Notes under the pieces: generated by a model | Told to the model about the DNA's origin: nothing | The model's input: the letters and a program-made list of their open reading frames with translations, nothing else | Databases searched by the model: none | Assembly: GCA_964597315.1 (NCBI GenBank) | Contig: CAZQXD010000013.1 | Location: 15,091-79,090 of the forward strand | Direction: 5' to 3' | Source: CAZQXD01 sp964597315 | GTDB taxonomy: Bacteria; Pseudomonadota; Gammaproteobacteria; Competibacterales; Competibacteraceae | DNA: 64,000 bases | Translations under genes and position numbers: made by a program | In this document: positions 40,519-49,164 of the stretch, piece after piece | Layout of the letters: every line of letters begins with the position of its first letter | Numbering within the stretch: the stretch's first letter is position 1

Positions 40519-41604
40519 ATGAACTCCCGTTTCATCCGCTTTGCCATTATCTGGGTTTTGATACTGGCCACCGTATGGATCGCCGATAGCTTCATTCGGG
40601 TGGTGCTGCTCACCGCCAGCGAGCCGCGCTCGGTCACTCCCCGGGGTTCCCTGACCGATACCGAGCAAAGCACGGTGCAATTATTCGAGAACCTGGCCCC
40701 TTCGGTGGTGTTCATCGTCATCGAGAGCCACTCCGGTGGTTTCTGGGGGGGTGTTCCTGGGCGGCGGGGGGCGGGGTCCGGCTTTATCTGGGATGCCGCC
40801 GGTCATGTGGTCACCAATCACCACGTGGTGGCCGGGGCCGACCGGGTGCTGGTGCGGGTGGACGACACCGAAACCCTGGCCGCCCGGGTGGTGGGCACGG
40901 CCCCCGATTACGATCTGGCGGTGGTCAAGCTGCTCGGCGGACGCACCCCCTTGCGACCCATTCCCGTGGGCAGTTCCACTGACTTGCGGGTGGGCCAGGC
41001 GGCCTTCGCCATCGGCAACCCCTTCGGCCTGGCCCGCACCCTGACCACCGGAGTGATCAGCGCCCTGGACCGGCGCCTGCCCACTGCACCCAACCGGGAG
41101 GTGCGGGGAGTGATCCAAACCGATGCCGCCATCAATCCCGGCAATTCCGGCGGCCCCTTGCTGGATTCCGCCGGCCGCTTGATCGGAGTCAACACTGCTA
41201 TCCTCTCGGAGACTGGAGTTTCCGCCGGCATTGGTTTCGCGGTGCCGGTGGCCGTGGTCAACCGGGTGGTGCCCCAGTTGATCGCCGAGGGGCGGGTGGA
41301 TCGTCCGGGCATTGGCATCGTCGCCCTGCCCGAGGAACTGGTCGCCGGATTGGGGGTGAGCGGCATCGTCATCGACCAGGTGCTGCCCGGCTCCAGCGCC
41401 GCGACCGCTGGTCTGCGGGGCCTAGACCGTCGCCGCCGCCGGTTGGGGGATATCATCACCCATGTTCAGGGTCGACCGGTCAGCAGCGTGGCCGATCTGG
41501 CGGCCGTACTTCAGGAACTGGGGGTGGGCAATACCGCAGAACTGACCGTGCTTCGGGGCGGCCAGACGCGCACCGTGCAGGTGCGCATCATGGACATCGG
41601 CTGA
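40519..41604 (+). CDS. DegS/HtrA-type periplasmic serine protease with one PDZ domain
   Basis: 361 residues. N-terminal anchor helix (FAIIWVLILATVWIADSFI), trypsin-like domain with H102 in VTNHHVVAG, D132 in PDYDLAVVKL and S210 in NPGNSGGPLL, then one PDZ domain (GIVIDQVLPGSSAATAGL). A single PDZ and a membrane anchor suggest DegS, the regulated protease of the sigma-E response. The ATG at 40519 follows cagga; an ATG at 40474 adds 15 residues. Ends 1 nt before the converging dtd. Confidence 0.93.
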   Translation: MNSRFIRFAIIWVLILATVWIADSFIRVVLLTASEPRSVTPRGSLTDTEQSTVQLFENLAPSVVFIVIESHSGGFWGGVPGRRGAGSGFIWDAAGHVVTNHHVVAGADRVLVRVDDTETLAARVVGTAPDYDLAVVKLLGGRTPLRPIPVGSSTDLRVGQAAFAIGNPFGLARTLTTGVISALDRRLPTAPNREVRGVIQTDAAINPGNSGGPLLDSAGRLIGVNTAILSETGVSAGIGFAVPVAVVNRVVPQLIAEGRVDRPGIGIVALPEELVAGLGVSGIVIDQVLPGSSAATAGLRGLDRRRRRLGDIITHVQGRPVSSVADLAAVLQELGVGNTAELTVLRGGQTRTVQVRIMDIG

Positions 41605-41605
41605 T

Positions 41606-42052
41606 TCAGGGAGGCGGGGCGTGCAGCCAGAACGTCACCGGACCATCGTTGACCAGGCTGACCTGCATATGGGCGCCGAAGCGGCCGGTGGCCACCCTGG
41701 GATGGGCCGCCCGGGCCTGGGCCGCCAGGTATGCAAACAGCCGTTCTCCCTGCTGTGGGGGGGCCGCCGGGGTGAAGCTGGCCCGCATCCCCTTGCGGGT
41801 GTCCGCCGCTAGGGTGAACTGGGGCACCAGCAGCAGGCCGCCGCCGCAGTCGGTCAGGCTCAGATTCATCCGTCCCTGGGCGTCCGGGAACACCCGATAG
41901 CCCAACAACCGCTCCAGCAACCGCTCGGCCTGGGCTTCGGCGTCCCCTCGTTCCACGCCCACCAGCACCAGCAGACCCCGGTCGATGGTCTCCACGGTTG
42001 CTCCAGCCACCTCCACCCGGGCCTGGTTGACCCGCTGTAGCAGGCCGATCAC
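41606..42052 (-). CDS. dtd: D-aminoacyl-tRNA deacylase
   Basis: 148 residues. SQFTLAADTRKGMRASF holds the signature threonine and SQFTL motif, and the C-terminal NDGPVTFWL carries the cross-subunit Gly-Pro motif. Dtd hydrolyses D-amino acids from tRNA. Minus-strand partner of pip, overlapping its stop by 4 nt. Its presence is housekeeping, not linked to the racemase in the distant cluster. Confidence 0.95.
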   Translation of the reverse strand: MIGLLQRVNQARVEVAGATVETIDRGLLVLVGVERGDAEAQAERLLERLLGYRVFPDAQGRMNLSLTDCGGGLLLVPQFTLAADTRKGMRASFTPAAPPQQGERLFAYLAAQARAAHPRVATGRFGAHMQVSLVNDGPVTFWLHAPPP

Positions 42053-42999
42053 GCCAGCCGCGCCGCCATGGCACGGGTAGCCTCAACCAAGGCGTCGGCG
42101 GTGCCCGGCTCGGTAGCGGCATGGCCGGCGTCGGGGATGATCTTTAGCTCCGCCTCAGGCCAGACCCGTGACAAGGCCCATGCGTTGTCCAGGGGACAGA
42201 TGACATCGTAGCGGCCGTGGACGATGACCCCCGGAATGCCGCGCAGGCGAGTGGCGTCGCGTAGCAACTGGTCGGGCTTTAGAAAGCTGTCATGGACAAA
42301 ATAATGACATTCGATGCGGGCCAGACTCAGGGCTAGATGGGCCTCTCCAAAGTGTTCCACCAGATTCGGATCAGGACGCAGGGCCAGGGCGCCCCCTTCC
42401 CAGACCGACCAGGCTTTGGCCACTCGCATCCGCTCCACCTCGTCGTCGCCCGTCAGCCGCCGGTAATATGCGCCCACCAGGTCGTCTCGCTCGATTTCGG
42501 GGATGGGTTCCAGATAGGCCTCCCACAGGTCCGGGAACAGCCGACTGGCGCCGTCCTGATAAAACCAGCGGATATCCTGGGGACGGGCCAGGAAAACCCC
42601 GCGCAGGATCAGTCCCAGCACCCGCTGGGGATGGGTCTCGGCATAAGCCAAGGCCAGGGTAGAACCCCAGGAGCCGCCGAAAACCACCCAGCCCGGGATG
42701 CCCAGCCGCTCCCGAAGCGTTTCCAGGTCCGCCACCAGGTCCCAAGTGGTGTTGTCTAGCAACTCCGCATGGGGGGTGGAGCGGCCAGCGCCGCGCTGGT
42801 CGAACAGTATGATCCGATACCGCGCCGGGTCGAAGAACCGGCGGTGCAGCGGCTCGCAACCGGCTCCGGGGCCGCCGTGCAGGAACAGGACCGGCAGCCC
42901 TTCGGGATTGCCGCATTCTTCTACATACAGTGTGTGTCGATGATCCACGGCGACTCGGTGGGTCGCATAGGGATTGACCTCGGGATACAGAGAACCCAT
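42049..42999 (-). CDS. pip: Proline iminopeptidase (alpha/beta hydrolase)
   Basis: 316 residues. Oxyanion HGGPGAGCEPLHRRFFDP, nucleophile serine in FGGSWGSTLALAYAE, aspartate in HGRYDVICPLDNAW and histidine in IPDAGHAATEPG. Releases N-terminal proline from peptides. First gene of a pip-dtd pair. The upstream 349-bp gap holds a small RNA read the other way. Confidence 0.94.
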   Translation of the reverse strand: MGSLYPEVNPYATHRVAVDHRHTLYVEECGNPEGLPVLFLHGGPGAGCEPLHRRFFDPARYRIILFDQRGAGRSTPHAELLDNTTWDLVADLETLRERLGIPGWVVFGGSWGSTLALAYAETHPQRVLGLILRGVFLARPQDIRWFYQDGASRLFPDLWEAYLEPIPEIERDDLVGAYYRRLTGDDEVERMRVAKAWSVWEGGALALRPDPNLVEHFGEAHLALSLARIECHYFVHDSFLKPDQLLRDATRLRGIPGVIVHGRYDVICPLDNAWALSRVWPEAELKIIPDAGHAATEPGTADALVEATRAMAARLA

Positions 43000-43027
43000 A
43001 GTGCCTCCAAACCGCCCAAGGCTATAA

Positions 43028-43045
43028 GGTAAGAAATTTCTTACA
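43028..43045 (+). promoter_or_regulatory. GacA-type upstream activating sequence
   Basis: ggtaag-aaattt-cttaca, matching the GacA/LetA/UvrY box TGTAAG-N6-CTTACA at 11 of 12 fixed positions. It lies about 85-95 bp before the predicted 5' end of the small RNA at 43130, where such boxes control csrB/rsmZ-type genes. Confidence 0.8.
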
Positions 43046-43129
43046 TTCGGTTACGAAAATAGCTTACCAAAGTGCAAGTGTTATCCGTACTACGGGGCGG
43101 CAATTGCTGTGCCACACTATAGACCACTC

Positions 43130-43345
43130 AAGGATGGGAAACAGGGACGGATAAGGACCAGGACCCAGCCGCAGGAAGCGGTTGACGGCTGAGGGTAAGC
43201 CCTCTCTAGGAATGAGTTCGTCAGGGAGCGTGCGGCGTTCTCCGCGAGGATTACGGAAAGCCTTGCGGCAATCGCTGAGTATCACCTTCTCAACCAAGTT
43301 TGGCTGCTTTAAATTAACCGGCGGATTCTGTCCGCCGGTTTTTTT
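43130..43345 (+). ncRNA. CsrB/RsmZ-family CsrA-sequestering small RNA
   Basis: Intergenic stretch with about eleven GGA motifs in ~150 nt, several in hairpin loops: ccgc-agga-agcgg (near 43175), tccg-cgaggatta-cgga (near 43252) and others. It follows a GacA box and a tatag -10-like element at 43118-43122, and ends at a strong terminator (accggcgga/tccgccggt plus seven T, about 43317-43344). No credible protein on either strand. These features together define the CsrB/RsmY/RsmZ RNAs that titrate CsrA/RsmA. The exact 5' end is uncertain. Confidence 0.85.
43317..43344 (+). terminator. Terminator of the CsrB/RsmZ-like RNA
   Basis: Stem accggcgga (43318-43326) and tccgccggt with a 5-nt loop, followed by seven T on the plus strand, just before the stop of the minus-strand HAD gene. 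The T run points to a plus-strand transcript. Confidence 0.9.
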
Positions 43346-43348
43346 GCT

Positions 43349-44101
43349 CTAAAGAATATAGTCCACGACCTCATCCAGGCTGTCGAATACCCGGCCGCCC
43401 CGGTTTTCCACCCACTTTTCGTCCCCATGCCGGTATTTACCAGTGCGTACCAGAATACCCTGTAGGCCGACATCCATGGCGCCGGCGACATCTGTCTGGG
43501 CATCGTCACCCACCATGACCACGTGTTCGGCGGGTAGCCCCAGGCTGGCCACCGCAGCCAGAAAAAAATCCGCTGCAGGCTTGCCCAGCACCACCGCCTC
43601 GGTATCGGCGGCATATTCCAGGGCCGCCACAAAAGGGCCTATGTCCAGACTTAGACCATCCTGTTCCCGGAAATAGCGGTTCTTGCCCATGGCCAGTAAG
43701 GGCGCGCCCTCTAACAGCAGCCGAAAAGCTAGGTTCAGAGCGTCATAGCCGAAAGCCTGCCCGGCATCGCCCATCAGCACGGCGTCCGGGGGCGATGGCT
43801 TCAGGTCCGCGAACTCGGGTTCCAGTTCGGGGTGAATCAGCAATTGGGGGTGCAGGGCATGCTCGGCCAGATACCCCCGGGCGGCCATGGCTGGCGTGAA
43901 AATGGCGGCCTCTGGAATCAGCAGGCCCAATCCTTTGAGCTTGTCCACGATACCGCGTCGGGTGATCCGGGTAGTATTGGTGATAAAGCGCATGGGGATA
44001 CCAGCGGCGCGCAGACTGAGCAGGGTGTCATGGGCGCCGGGCAGGGTGTGGCCGCCCACATAGAACACGCCACCGAGATCGAACAGGACGCCCTGGATCA
44101 T
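43349..44101 (-). CDS. HAD superfamily class IIA phosphatase, LHPP-like
   Basis: 250 residues. Motif I is LFDLGGVFY: the usual DxD reads DxG, as in the LHPP-type branch of HAD-IIA (which has DxS/G), not in NagD. Motif II is FITNTTRITRRG, the lysine is in VVLGKPAADFFL and motif IV is VMVGDDAQTDVAGA. LHPP relatives hydrolyse phospho-amino acids or pyrophosphate. Loss of the second Asp may lower or change activity. Its end abuts the terminator of the small RNA. Confidence 0.88.
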   Translation of the reverse strand: MIQGVLFDLGGVFYVGGHTLPGAHDTLLSLRAAGIPMRFITNTTRITRRGIVDKLKGLGLLIPEAAIFTPAMAARGYLAEHALHPQLLIHPELEPEFADLKPSPPDAVLMGDAGQAFGYDALNLAFRLLLEGAPLLAMGKNRYFREQDGLSLDIGPFVAALEYAADTEAVVLGKPAADFFLAAVASLGLPAEHVVMVGDDAQTDVAGAMDVGLQGILVRTGKYRHGDEKWVENRGGRVFDSLDEVVDYIL

Positions 44102-44327
44102 CTATCGGCTGCTCCCATGGTCCGAATCCTCCGCCAGTCGTGTGGAACACGGCGGCGGGGCAGGGGCCCGTCCGGCGTGCTTAATTGTTTAAAAACCTAG
44201 TATAGAAGCCAGTTTGAAGGATCGTGGAAAAACGGCTGAAGGTGATTGCCGGTCGCGACTTCGCTCACGCCAGGGCGGAATTTTTGTTACCCTGTAGGCT
44301 TTCCGAACACACCCAGCTTAGCCCCCC

Positions 44328-44960
44328 ATGACCCGCACCCGCGTCAAAGTTTGCGGTATCACCCGCCCCGAAGATGGCCTGGCCGCTGCGGAATTGGGGG
44401 TGGACGCCATCGGTCTGGTGTTCTATGCCGGTAGCCGTCGCTACGTGACACCGGCCGCCGCCCGGGCTGTCTTGGCTGTGCTGCCGCCTTTCGTGACCAC
44501 GGTGGGGTTGTTTATGGACGCCGAAGCCGAACAGGTGCGCACGGTGCTGGCCGAACTGTCCCTGGATCTGTTGCAGTTCCACGGCGACGAGACGCCAGCC
44601 TATTGCGAGTCCTTCGGTCGGCCCTATATAAAGGCCGTGCCCATGGCCGCCAGCGGCGACCCCCGAGCTTATGCCCGGCGCTTTGGGTTGGCTGCGGGGC
44701 TGCTTCTGGACAGCCACGGGGGCGGTCGGATCGGCGGCTCTGGTGAGGCTTTCGATTGGGGGCGGATTCCCGGAGATCTGGGTAAACCCCTGATCCTGGC
44801 CGGCGGCCTGGGACCGGACAACGCGGCCGAGGCAGTGGCCCAGGTGCGGCCTTACGCCGTGGACGTGAGCAGCGGAGTAGAGCTTGCCAAGGGTATCAAG
44901 GACCCGGCGCTGATCCGGGCATTCATGCGAGGTATACAACGTGGTGACAGCCGTGCCTGA
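44328..44960 (+). CDS. trpF: Phosphoribosylanthranilate isomerase
   Basis: 210 residues. Catalytic cysteine in KVCGITRPEDGLAA and aspartate in LLLDSHGGGRIGGSGEAFDW region; LAGGLGPDNAAEAV near the end. First gene of a trpF-trpB-trpA-accD-folC run. Its stop overlaps the trpB start region by about 20 nt. Confidence 0.96.
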   Translation: MTRTRVKVCGITRPEDGLAAAELGVDAIGLVFYAGSRRYVTPAAARAVLAVLPPFVTTVGLFMDAEAEQVRTVLAELSLDLLQFHGDETPAYCESFGRPYIKAVPMAASGDPRAYARRFGLAAGLLLDSHGGGRIGGSGEAFDWGRIPGDLGKPLILAGGLGPDNAAEAVAQVRPYAVDVSSGVELAKGIKDPALIRAFMRGIQRGDSRA

Positions 44961-46164
44961 CGAGATCGATTTCAGCCGTTTCCCAGACCTGTCGGGTCAC
45001 TTCGGCCCCTACGGTGGGCGGTTTGTGGCCGAGACCCTGATGGAGGCCCTGGACGAGCTGAACCAAGCCTACCAGCGTTACCGGGAGGACCCGGACTTTC
45101 TGGCGGAACTGGATCGGGACCTGGCCCGCTACGTGGGCCGTCCCTCGCCCCTGTACCACGCCGAACGCTGGAGCCGGGAGTTGGGCGGAGCGCGGATCTA
45201 TCTCAAACGGGAAGACCTCAACCACACCGGCGCCCATAAAGTGAACAACACCGTGGGCCAGGCCCTGTTGGCCAAGCGCATGGGCAAGCGGCGGGTCATC
45301 GCCGAGACCGGGGCCGGCCAGCATGGGGTGGCCTCCGCCACGGTGGCGGCCCGGCTGGGCATGGAGTGCGTGGTCTATATGGGTTCCGAGGATATCCGCC
45401 GCCAGTCCCTGAACGTCTACCGGATGCGCCTGCTGGGTGCCAAGGTGGTGCCCGTGGAATCTGGCTCCAAGACCCTCAAGGACGCCCTTAACGAGGCTCT
45501 GCGGGACTGGGTCACCAATGTGGACGACACCTTCTACATTATCGGCACCGTGGCCGGTCCCCACCCCTATCCGGCCATGGTCCGGGATTTCCAGACGGTG
45601 ATTGGTCGGGAGACCCGGGCGCAGATGCTGGCCGATACCGGCCGTCTGCCCGATGCCCTGGTGGCCTGCGTGGGGGGCGGTTCCAACGCCATCGGTTTGT
45701 TCCACCCGTTTCTGGCCGACCGGGACGTGGCCATGTACGGGGTGGAGGCCGGCGGCGACGGACTGGCTACCGGCCGCCACGCCGCGCCCCTGTCCGCCGG
45801 TCGGCCCGGCGTGCTGCACGGCAACCGGACCTATCTGATGGAAGACGACAACGGCCAGATCATCGAAACCCACTCGGTGTCCGCCGGTCTGGACTATCCC
45901 GGAGTGGGGCCGGAACACGCCTGGCTCAAGGACCTCGGGCGGGTCGAATACGTGGCCATCAATGACAAAGAGGCCCTGGACGGCTTTCACGAGCTGACCC
46001 TCAAGGAAGGCATCATCCCGGCCCTGGAGTCGGCCCACGCCGTGGCCTACGCCAAAAAACTGGCCCCCACCATGGGCCAGGACCAGACCATCGTTATCAA
46101 TCTTTCCGGGCGCGGCGACAAGGACATCAACACCGTCGCCGCCCTGGACGGCATCGAACTGTAA
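44941..46164 (+). CDS. trpB: Tryptophan synthase beta chain
   Basis: 407 residues. The PLP lysine is in NHTGAHKVNNTVGQAL; ETGAGQHGVASATVAA and the PLP phosphate loop CVGGGSNAIG follow. It joins indole and serine to tryptophan. GTG start at 44941, with a second GTG next to it and a third at 44953; which is used cannot be decided. It starts within trpF, implying translational coupling. Confidence 0.96.
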   Translation: MVTAVPDEIDFSRFPDLSGHFGPYGGRFVAETLMEALDELNQAYQRYREDPDFLAELDRDLARYVGRPSPLYHAERWSRELGGARIYLKREDLNHTGAHKVNNTVGQALLAKRMGKRRVIAETGAGQHGVASATVAARLGMECVVYMGSEDIRRQSLNVYRMRLLGAKVVPVESGSKTLKDALNEALRDWVTNVDDTFYIIGTVAGPHPYPAMVRDFQTVIGRETRAQMLADTGRLPDALVACVGGGSNAIGLFHPFLADRDVAMYGVEAGGDGLATGRHAAPLSAGRPGVLHGNRTYLMEDDNGQIIETHSVSAGLDYPGVGPEHAWLKDLGRVEYVAINDKEALDGFHELTLKEGIIPALESAHAVAYAKKLAPTMGQDQTIVINLSGRGDKDINTVAALDGIEL

Positions 46165-46175
46165 GGGGTCGGGAC

Positions 46176-46988
46176 ATGAGCCGTATTCAACGCCGTTTCG
46201 AGCAATTGCATAAGGCCGGGCGCAAGGCCCTGATCCCCTATATCACCGCCGGTGACCCGGACCCGGACGCCACCGTACCCATGCTCCATGCCCTGGTGGC
46301 GGCCGGGGCCGATATTCTGGAACTGGGGGTGCCTTTCTCCGACCCCATGGCCGACGGGCCGGTGATCCAAAAAGCCTGCGAACGGGCTCTAAAGCACGGC
46401 ACCAGCCTGCGCCGGGTGCTGGCCATGGTCCAGGAATTCCGCCGCGACGATCCAGACACGCCCTTGGTGCTGATGGGCTATCTCAACCCTATTGAGGCCA
46501 TGGGCGCTCGGGACTTCGTGGTCCACGCCCGGGACGCCGGGGTGGATGGGGTCTTGGTCGTGGACCTGCCTCCCGAGGAAGCCGGGGAACTGGCCGGGCT
46601 GCTCGCCGAGGCCCACGTCGATCCTATTTTTCTACTCTCACCCACCACCACCCCGGCGCGCATGGACCGGATCGCCGCCCTGGCTCAGGGCTATGTTTAC
46701 TATGTGTCCCTGAAAGGGGTCACTGGCGCGGCTACCCTGGACGTGGACGACGTGGCCCGGCATTTGGGCGCCATCCGCGAACACACCGCCCTGCCGGTGG
46801 GGGTGGGCTTCGGTATCAAGGACCCGGCGTCGGCTGCGGCCGTGGCCCGGGTAGCCGACGGCGTGGTGGTGGGCAGCGCCCTGGTCTCCCGCATGGCTGA
46901 CCTGGCCGCCGAGCCGGAGCGCATGCGCCGGGAGGTGGCGGGTCTGCTGGCGGGAATGCGCCAGGCCATGGATGCCGGTCAATCCTGA
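46176..46988 (+). CDS. trpA: Tryptophan synthase alpha chain
   Basis: 270 residues. Catalytic glutamate in LELGVPFSDPMADGPVIQ and aspartate in VVDLPPEEAGEL; the phosphate-binding loop VGVGFGIKDPASAA is near the end. Cleaves indoleglycerol phosphate to indole. 11 nt after trpB. Confidence 0.96.
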   Translation: MSRIQRRFEQLHKAGRKALIPYITAGDPDPDATVPMLHALVAAGADILELGVPFSDPMADGPVIQKACERALKHGTSLRRVLAMVQEFRRDDPDTPLVLMGYLNPIEAMGARDFVVHARDAGVDGVLVVDLPPEEAGELAGLLAEAHVDPIFLLSPTTTPARMDRIAALAQGYVYYVSLKGVTGAATLDVDDVARHLGAIREHTALPVGVGFGIKDPASAAAVARVADGVVVGSALVSRMADLAAEPERMRREVAGLLAGMRQAMDAGQS

Positions 46989-47000
46989 GGAGATGGCGTT

Positions 47001-47864
47001 ATGAGCTGGTTCGAGAAGATTCTACCCTCGCGGATTCGTACCGAAGGGGGTAACAAGCGGCAGATACCCGAGGGGCTGTGGACCAAATGTGAGGTATGCG
47101 GCGCCGTGCTTTATCAGGTGGAGCTGGAACGCAATCTGCATGTTTGCCCCAAATGCACCCACCATATGCGTATTAAGGCCCGCAAGCGCCTGGAGACTTT
47201 TCTGGACCCGAAGGGGCAAGAGGAAATCGGCGCTGCCGTGGAGCCTCAGGATTTCCTCAAATTCAGAGACAGCAAGAAATACAAGGACCGCCTGGCGACC
47301 GCCCAAAAGGAATCCGGCGAAAGAGACGCTCTGGTGGTCATGCGCGGCACCTTGAAAGATCTGCCGGTGGTGGCGGCGGCCTTCGAGTTCAACTTCATGG
47401 CGGGCTCCATGGGTTCGGTGGTGGGAGAGCGCTTCGTGTTGGGAGCCAAGGTCGCCCTGGAGGCCCGCTGCCCGCTGATCTGCTTTTCGGCCAGCGGTGG
47501 GGCGCGCATGCAAGAGGCCCTGGTGTCCCTGATGCAAATGGCCAAGACCAGCGCCGCCCTGGCCCGGCTCTCCGCCGAGGGCATCCCCTACATCTCGGTG
47601 CTGACTGACCCCACCACCGGCGGCGTATCCGCCAGCCTGGCCATGCTGGGGGATGTGAATGTAGCCGAGCCAAAGGCCCTGATCGGCTTCGCCGGTCCCC
47701 GGGTGATCGAACAGACCGTGCGGGAAAAGCTCCCGGAGGGTTTTCAGCGCAGCGAGTTTTTGCTGGAGCATGGCGCCGTGGATATGATTATCGACCGTCG
47801 GCAAATGCGCGATACCCTGGCCATGCTACTGACGATGCTCACCTGCGGCCCTGCTCCTGCCTGA
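47001..47864 (+). CDS. accD: Acetyl-CoA carboxylase, carboxyltransferase beta subunit
   Basis: 287 residues. N-terminal C4 zinc ribbon (KCEVCGAVLYQ ... HVCPKCTHHM) and the crotonase-like core with ASGGARMQEALVSLMQMAK and DPTTGGVSASLAMLGD. Works with AccA to transfer carboxyl from biotin to acetyl-CoA. 12 nt after trpA, the common gammaproteobacterial trpA-accD-folC link. Confidence 0.97.
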   Translation: MSWFEKILPSRIRTEGGNKRQIPEGLWTKCEVCGAVLYQVELERNLHVCPKCTHHMRIKARKRLETFLDPKGQEEIGAAVEPQDFLKFRDSKKYKDRLATAQKESGERDALVVMRGTLKDLPVVAAAFEFNFMAGSMGSVVGERFVLGAKVALEARCPLICFSASGGARMQEALVSLMQMAKTSAALARLSAEGIPYISVLTDPTTGGVSASLAMLGDVNVAEPKALIGFAGPRVIEQTVREKLPEGFQRSEFLLEHGAVDMIIDRRQMRDTLAMLLTMLTCGPAPA

Positions 47865-47871
47865 CAGACCC

Positions 47872-49146
47872 GTGACTCGCCGCACCCTGGCCGACTGGCT
47901 GGTCTGGCAGGAAACCCTCCACCCCAAGGGCATCGACCTGGGACTGGATCGAGTGCGGGCGGTGGCCAGACGGCTGGGGCTATGGCCCGACGCGCCGCCC
48001 ACCATTACCGTGGCTGGCACCAATGGCAAAGGCTCCAGCGTGGCCTTGCTGGAGGCTATCCTGGCAGCGGCCGGCTACCGTACCGGCGCTTATACCTCTC
48101 CCCATCTGCTGCGCTATAACGAGCGCATCCGGGTGGGCGGGGTGGAGGCCGGGGACGAGACCATCCGCCGGGTTTTCGAGAGAGTGGACGCGGCCCGGGG
48201 CGAGGTGTCCCTCACCTATTTCGAATTCGGCACCTTGGCGGCCCTGGCCATTTTCCAGGAGGCCGGGGTACAGGCCCTGATTCTGGAAGTAGGCTTGGGC
48301 GGACGGCTGGATGCCGTCAACTGCCTGGATGCGCACTGCGCTCTGGTCACCGCCATCGGTATCGACCACACCGAATGGTTGGGGCCGACTCGGGAGAGTA
48401 TTGGATTCGAAAAGGCCGGGATTTTCCGGGCTGGTCGGCCTGCGGTATGCGCCGACCCCGATCCTCCCGCCAGCCTGGGGGACCATGCCCGGCGCATCGG
48501 CGCCCGGCTTTATCGGCGCGGGCCGGATTTTGACCGGCGGTGGGCGGACGGCGCCTGGAGCTGGTGGAGCGGAGACCGGTGTTTGGATGGGCTGCCCCCG
48601 CCACTGCTGGCTGGAGAGCATCAACTGGACAACGCCGCCGGGGTGTTAATGGCCCTAGCCGCCCTGGAGGATAGTTTGCCGGTGGACCGGGCCGCCATCG
48701 TCGCCGGTCTAGGGCAAGCGCGGCTCCCGGGACGCTGCCAGGTGCTGCCTGGGGCGCTTGAGTGGATTTTGGATGTTTCCCATAATCCCCACGGCGCGAC
48801 GGTGCTGGCCCGTTGTTTGGCGTCCCGGCCCCGCGCCGGGCATACTCGGGCAGTGGTGGGAATGCTGGCGGACAAGGACATTGCTGGCGTGGCCGCTGTC
48901 CTGGCGCCAGTCATTGACCATTGGTATGCAGCGGGCCTGGAGCCGCCCCGTGGCTGCTCTGGCGAAAGTCTGGCGGCGCGACTCAGGGCCGGAGGCGCTC
49001 ACCCCGTGACGGCATTCCCGGAGGTGGCCGCCGCCTGCCGGGCCGCCGCCGAAGACGCCGCCACCGGGGATCGGGTGCTGGTGTTTGGATCGTTTTTTAC
49101 GGTTGCCGCCGCTTGGCCTATGGTCACGGCACAACGGTCTGTCTGA
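47872..49146 (+). CDS. folC: Folylpolyglutamate synthase / dihydrofolate synthase
   Basis: 424 residues. ATP-loop TVAGTNGKGSSVALLEAIL, then YTSPHLLRYNERIRV, EVGLGGRLDAVNC and the late LDVSHNPHGATVLA. FolC adds glutamate to dihydropteroate and to folates. GTG start, 7 nt after accD. It is the third folate gene in this window, with folK and folB elsewhere. Confidence 0.96.
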   Translation: MTRRTLADWLVWQETLHPKGIDLGLDRVRAVARRLGLWPDAPPTITVAGTNGKGSSVALLEAILAAAGYRTGAYTSPHLLRYNERIRVGGVEAGDETIRRVFERVDAARGEVSLTYFEFGTLAALAIFQEAGVQALILEVGLGGRLDAVNCLDAHCALVTAIGIDHTEWLGPTRESIGFEKAGIFRAGRPAVCADPDPPASLGDHARRIGARLYRRGPDFDRRWADGAWSWWSGDRCLDGLPPPLLAGEHQLDNAAGVLMALAALEDSLPVDRAAIVAGLGQARLPGRCQVLPGALEWILDVSHNPHGATVLARCLASRPRAGHTRAVVGMLADKDIAGVAAVLAPVIDHWYAAGLEPPRGCSGESLAARLRAGGAHPVTAFPEVAAACRAAAEDAATGDRVLVFGSFFTVAAAWPMVTAQRSV

Positions 49147-49164
49147 TGTAGGGAGGTAAGCAGT

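Noticed and set aside
43064..43297. A 77-aa minus-strand frame in the pip-HAD gap
   Set aside because: No family features; the sequence is better explained by the GGA-rich RNA on the other strand with its GacA box and terminator.
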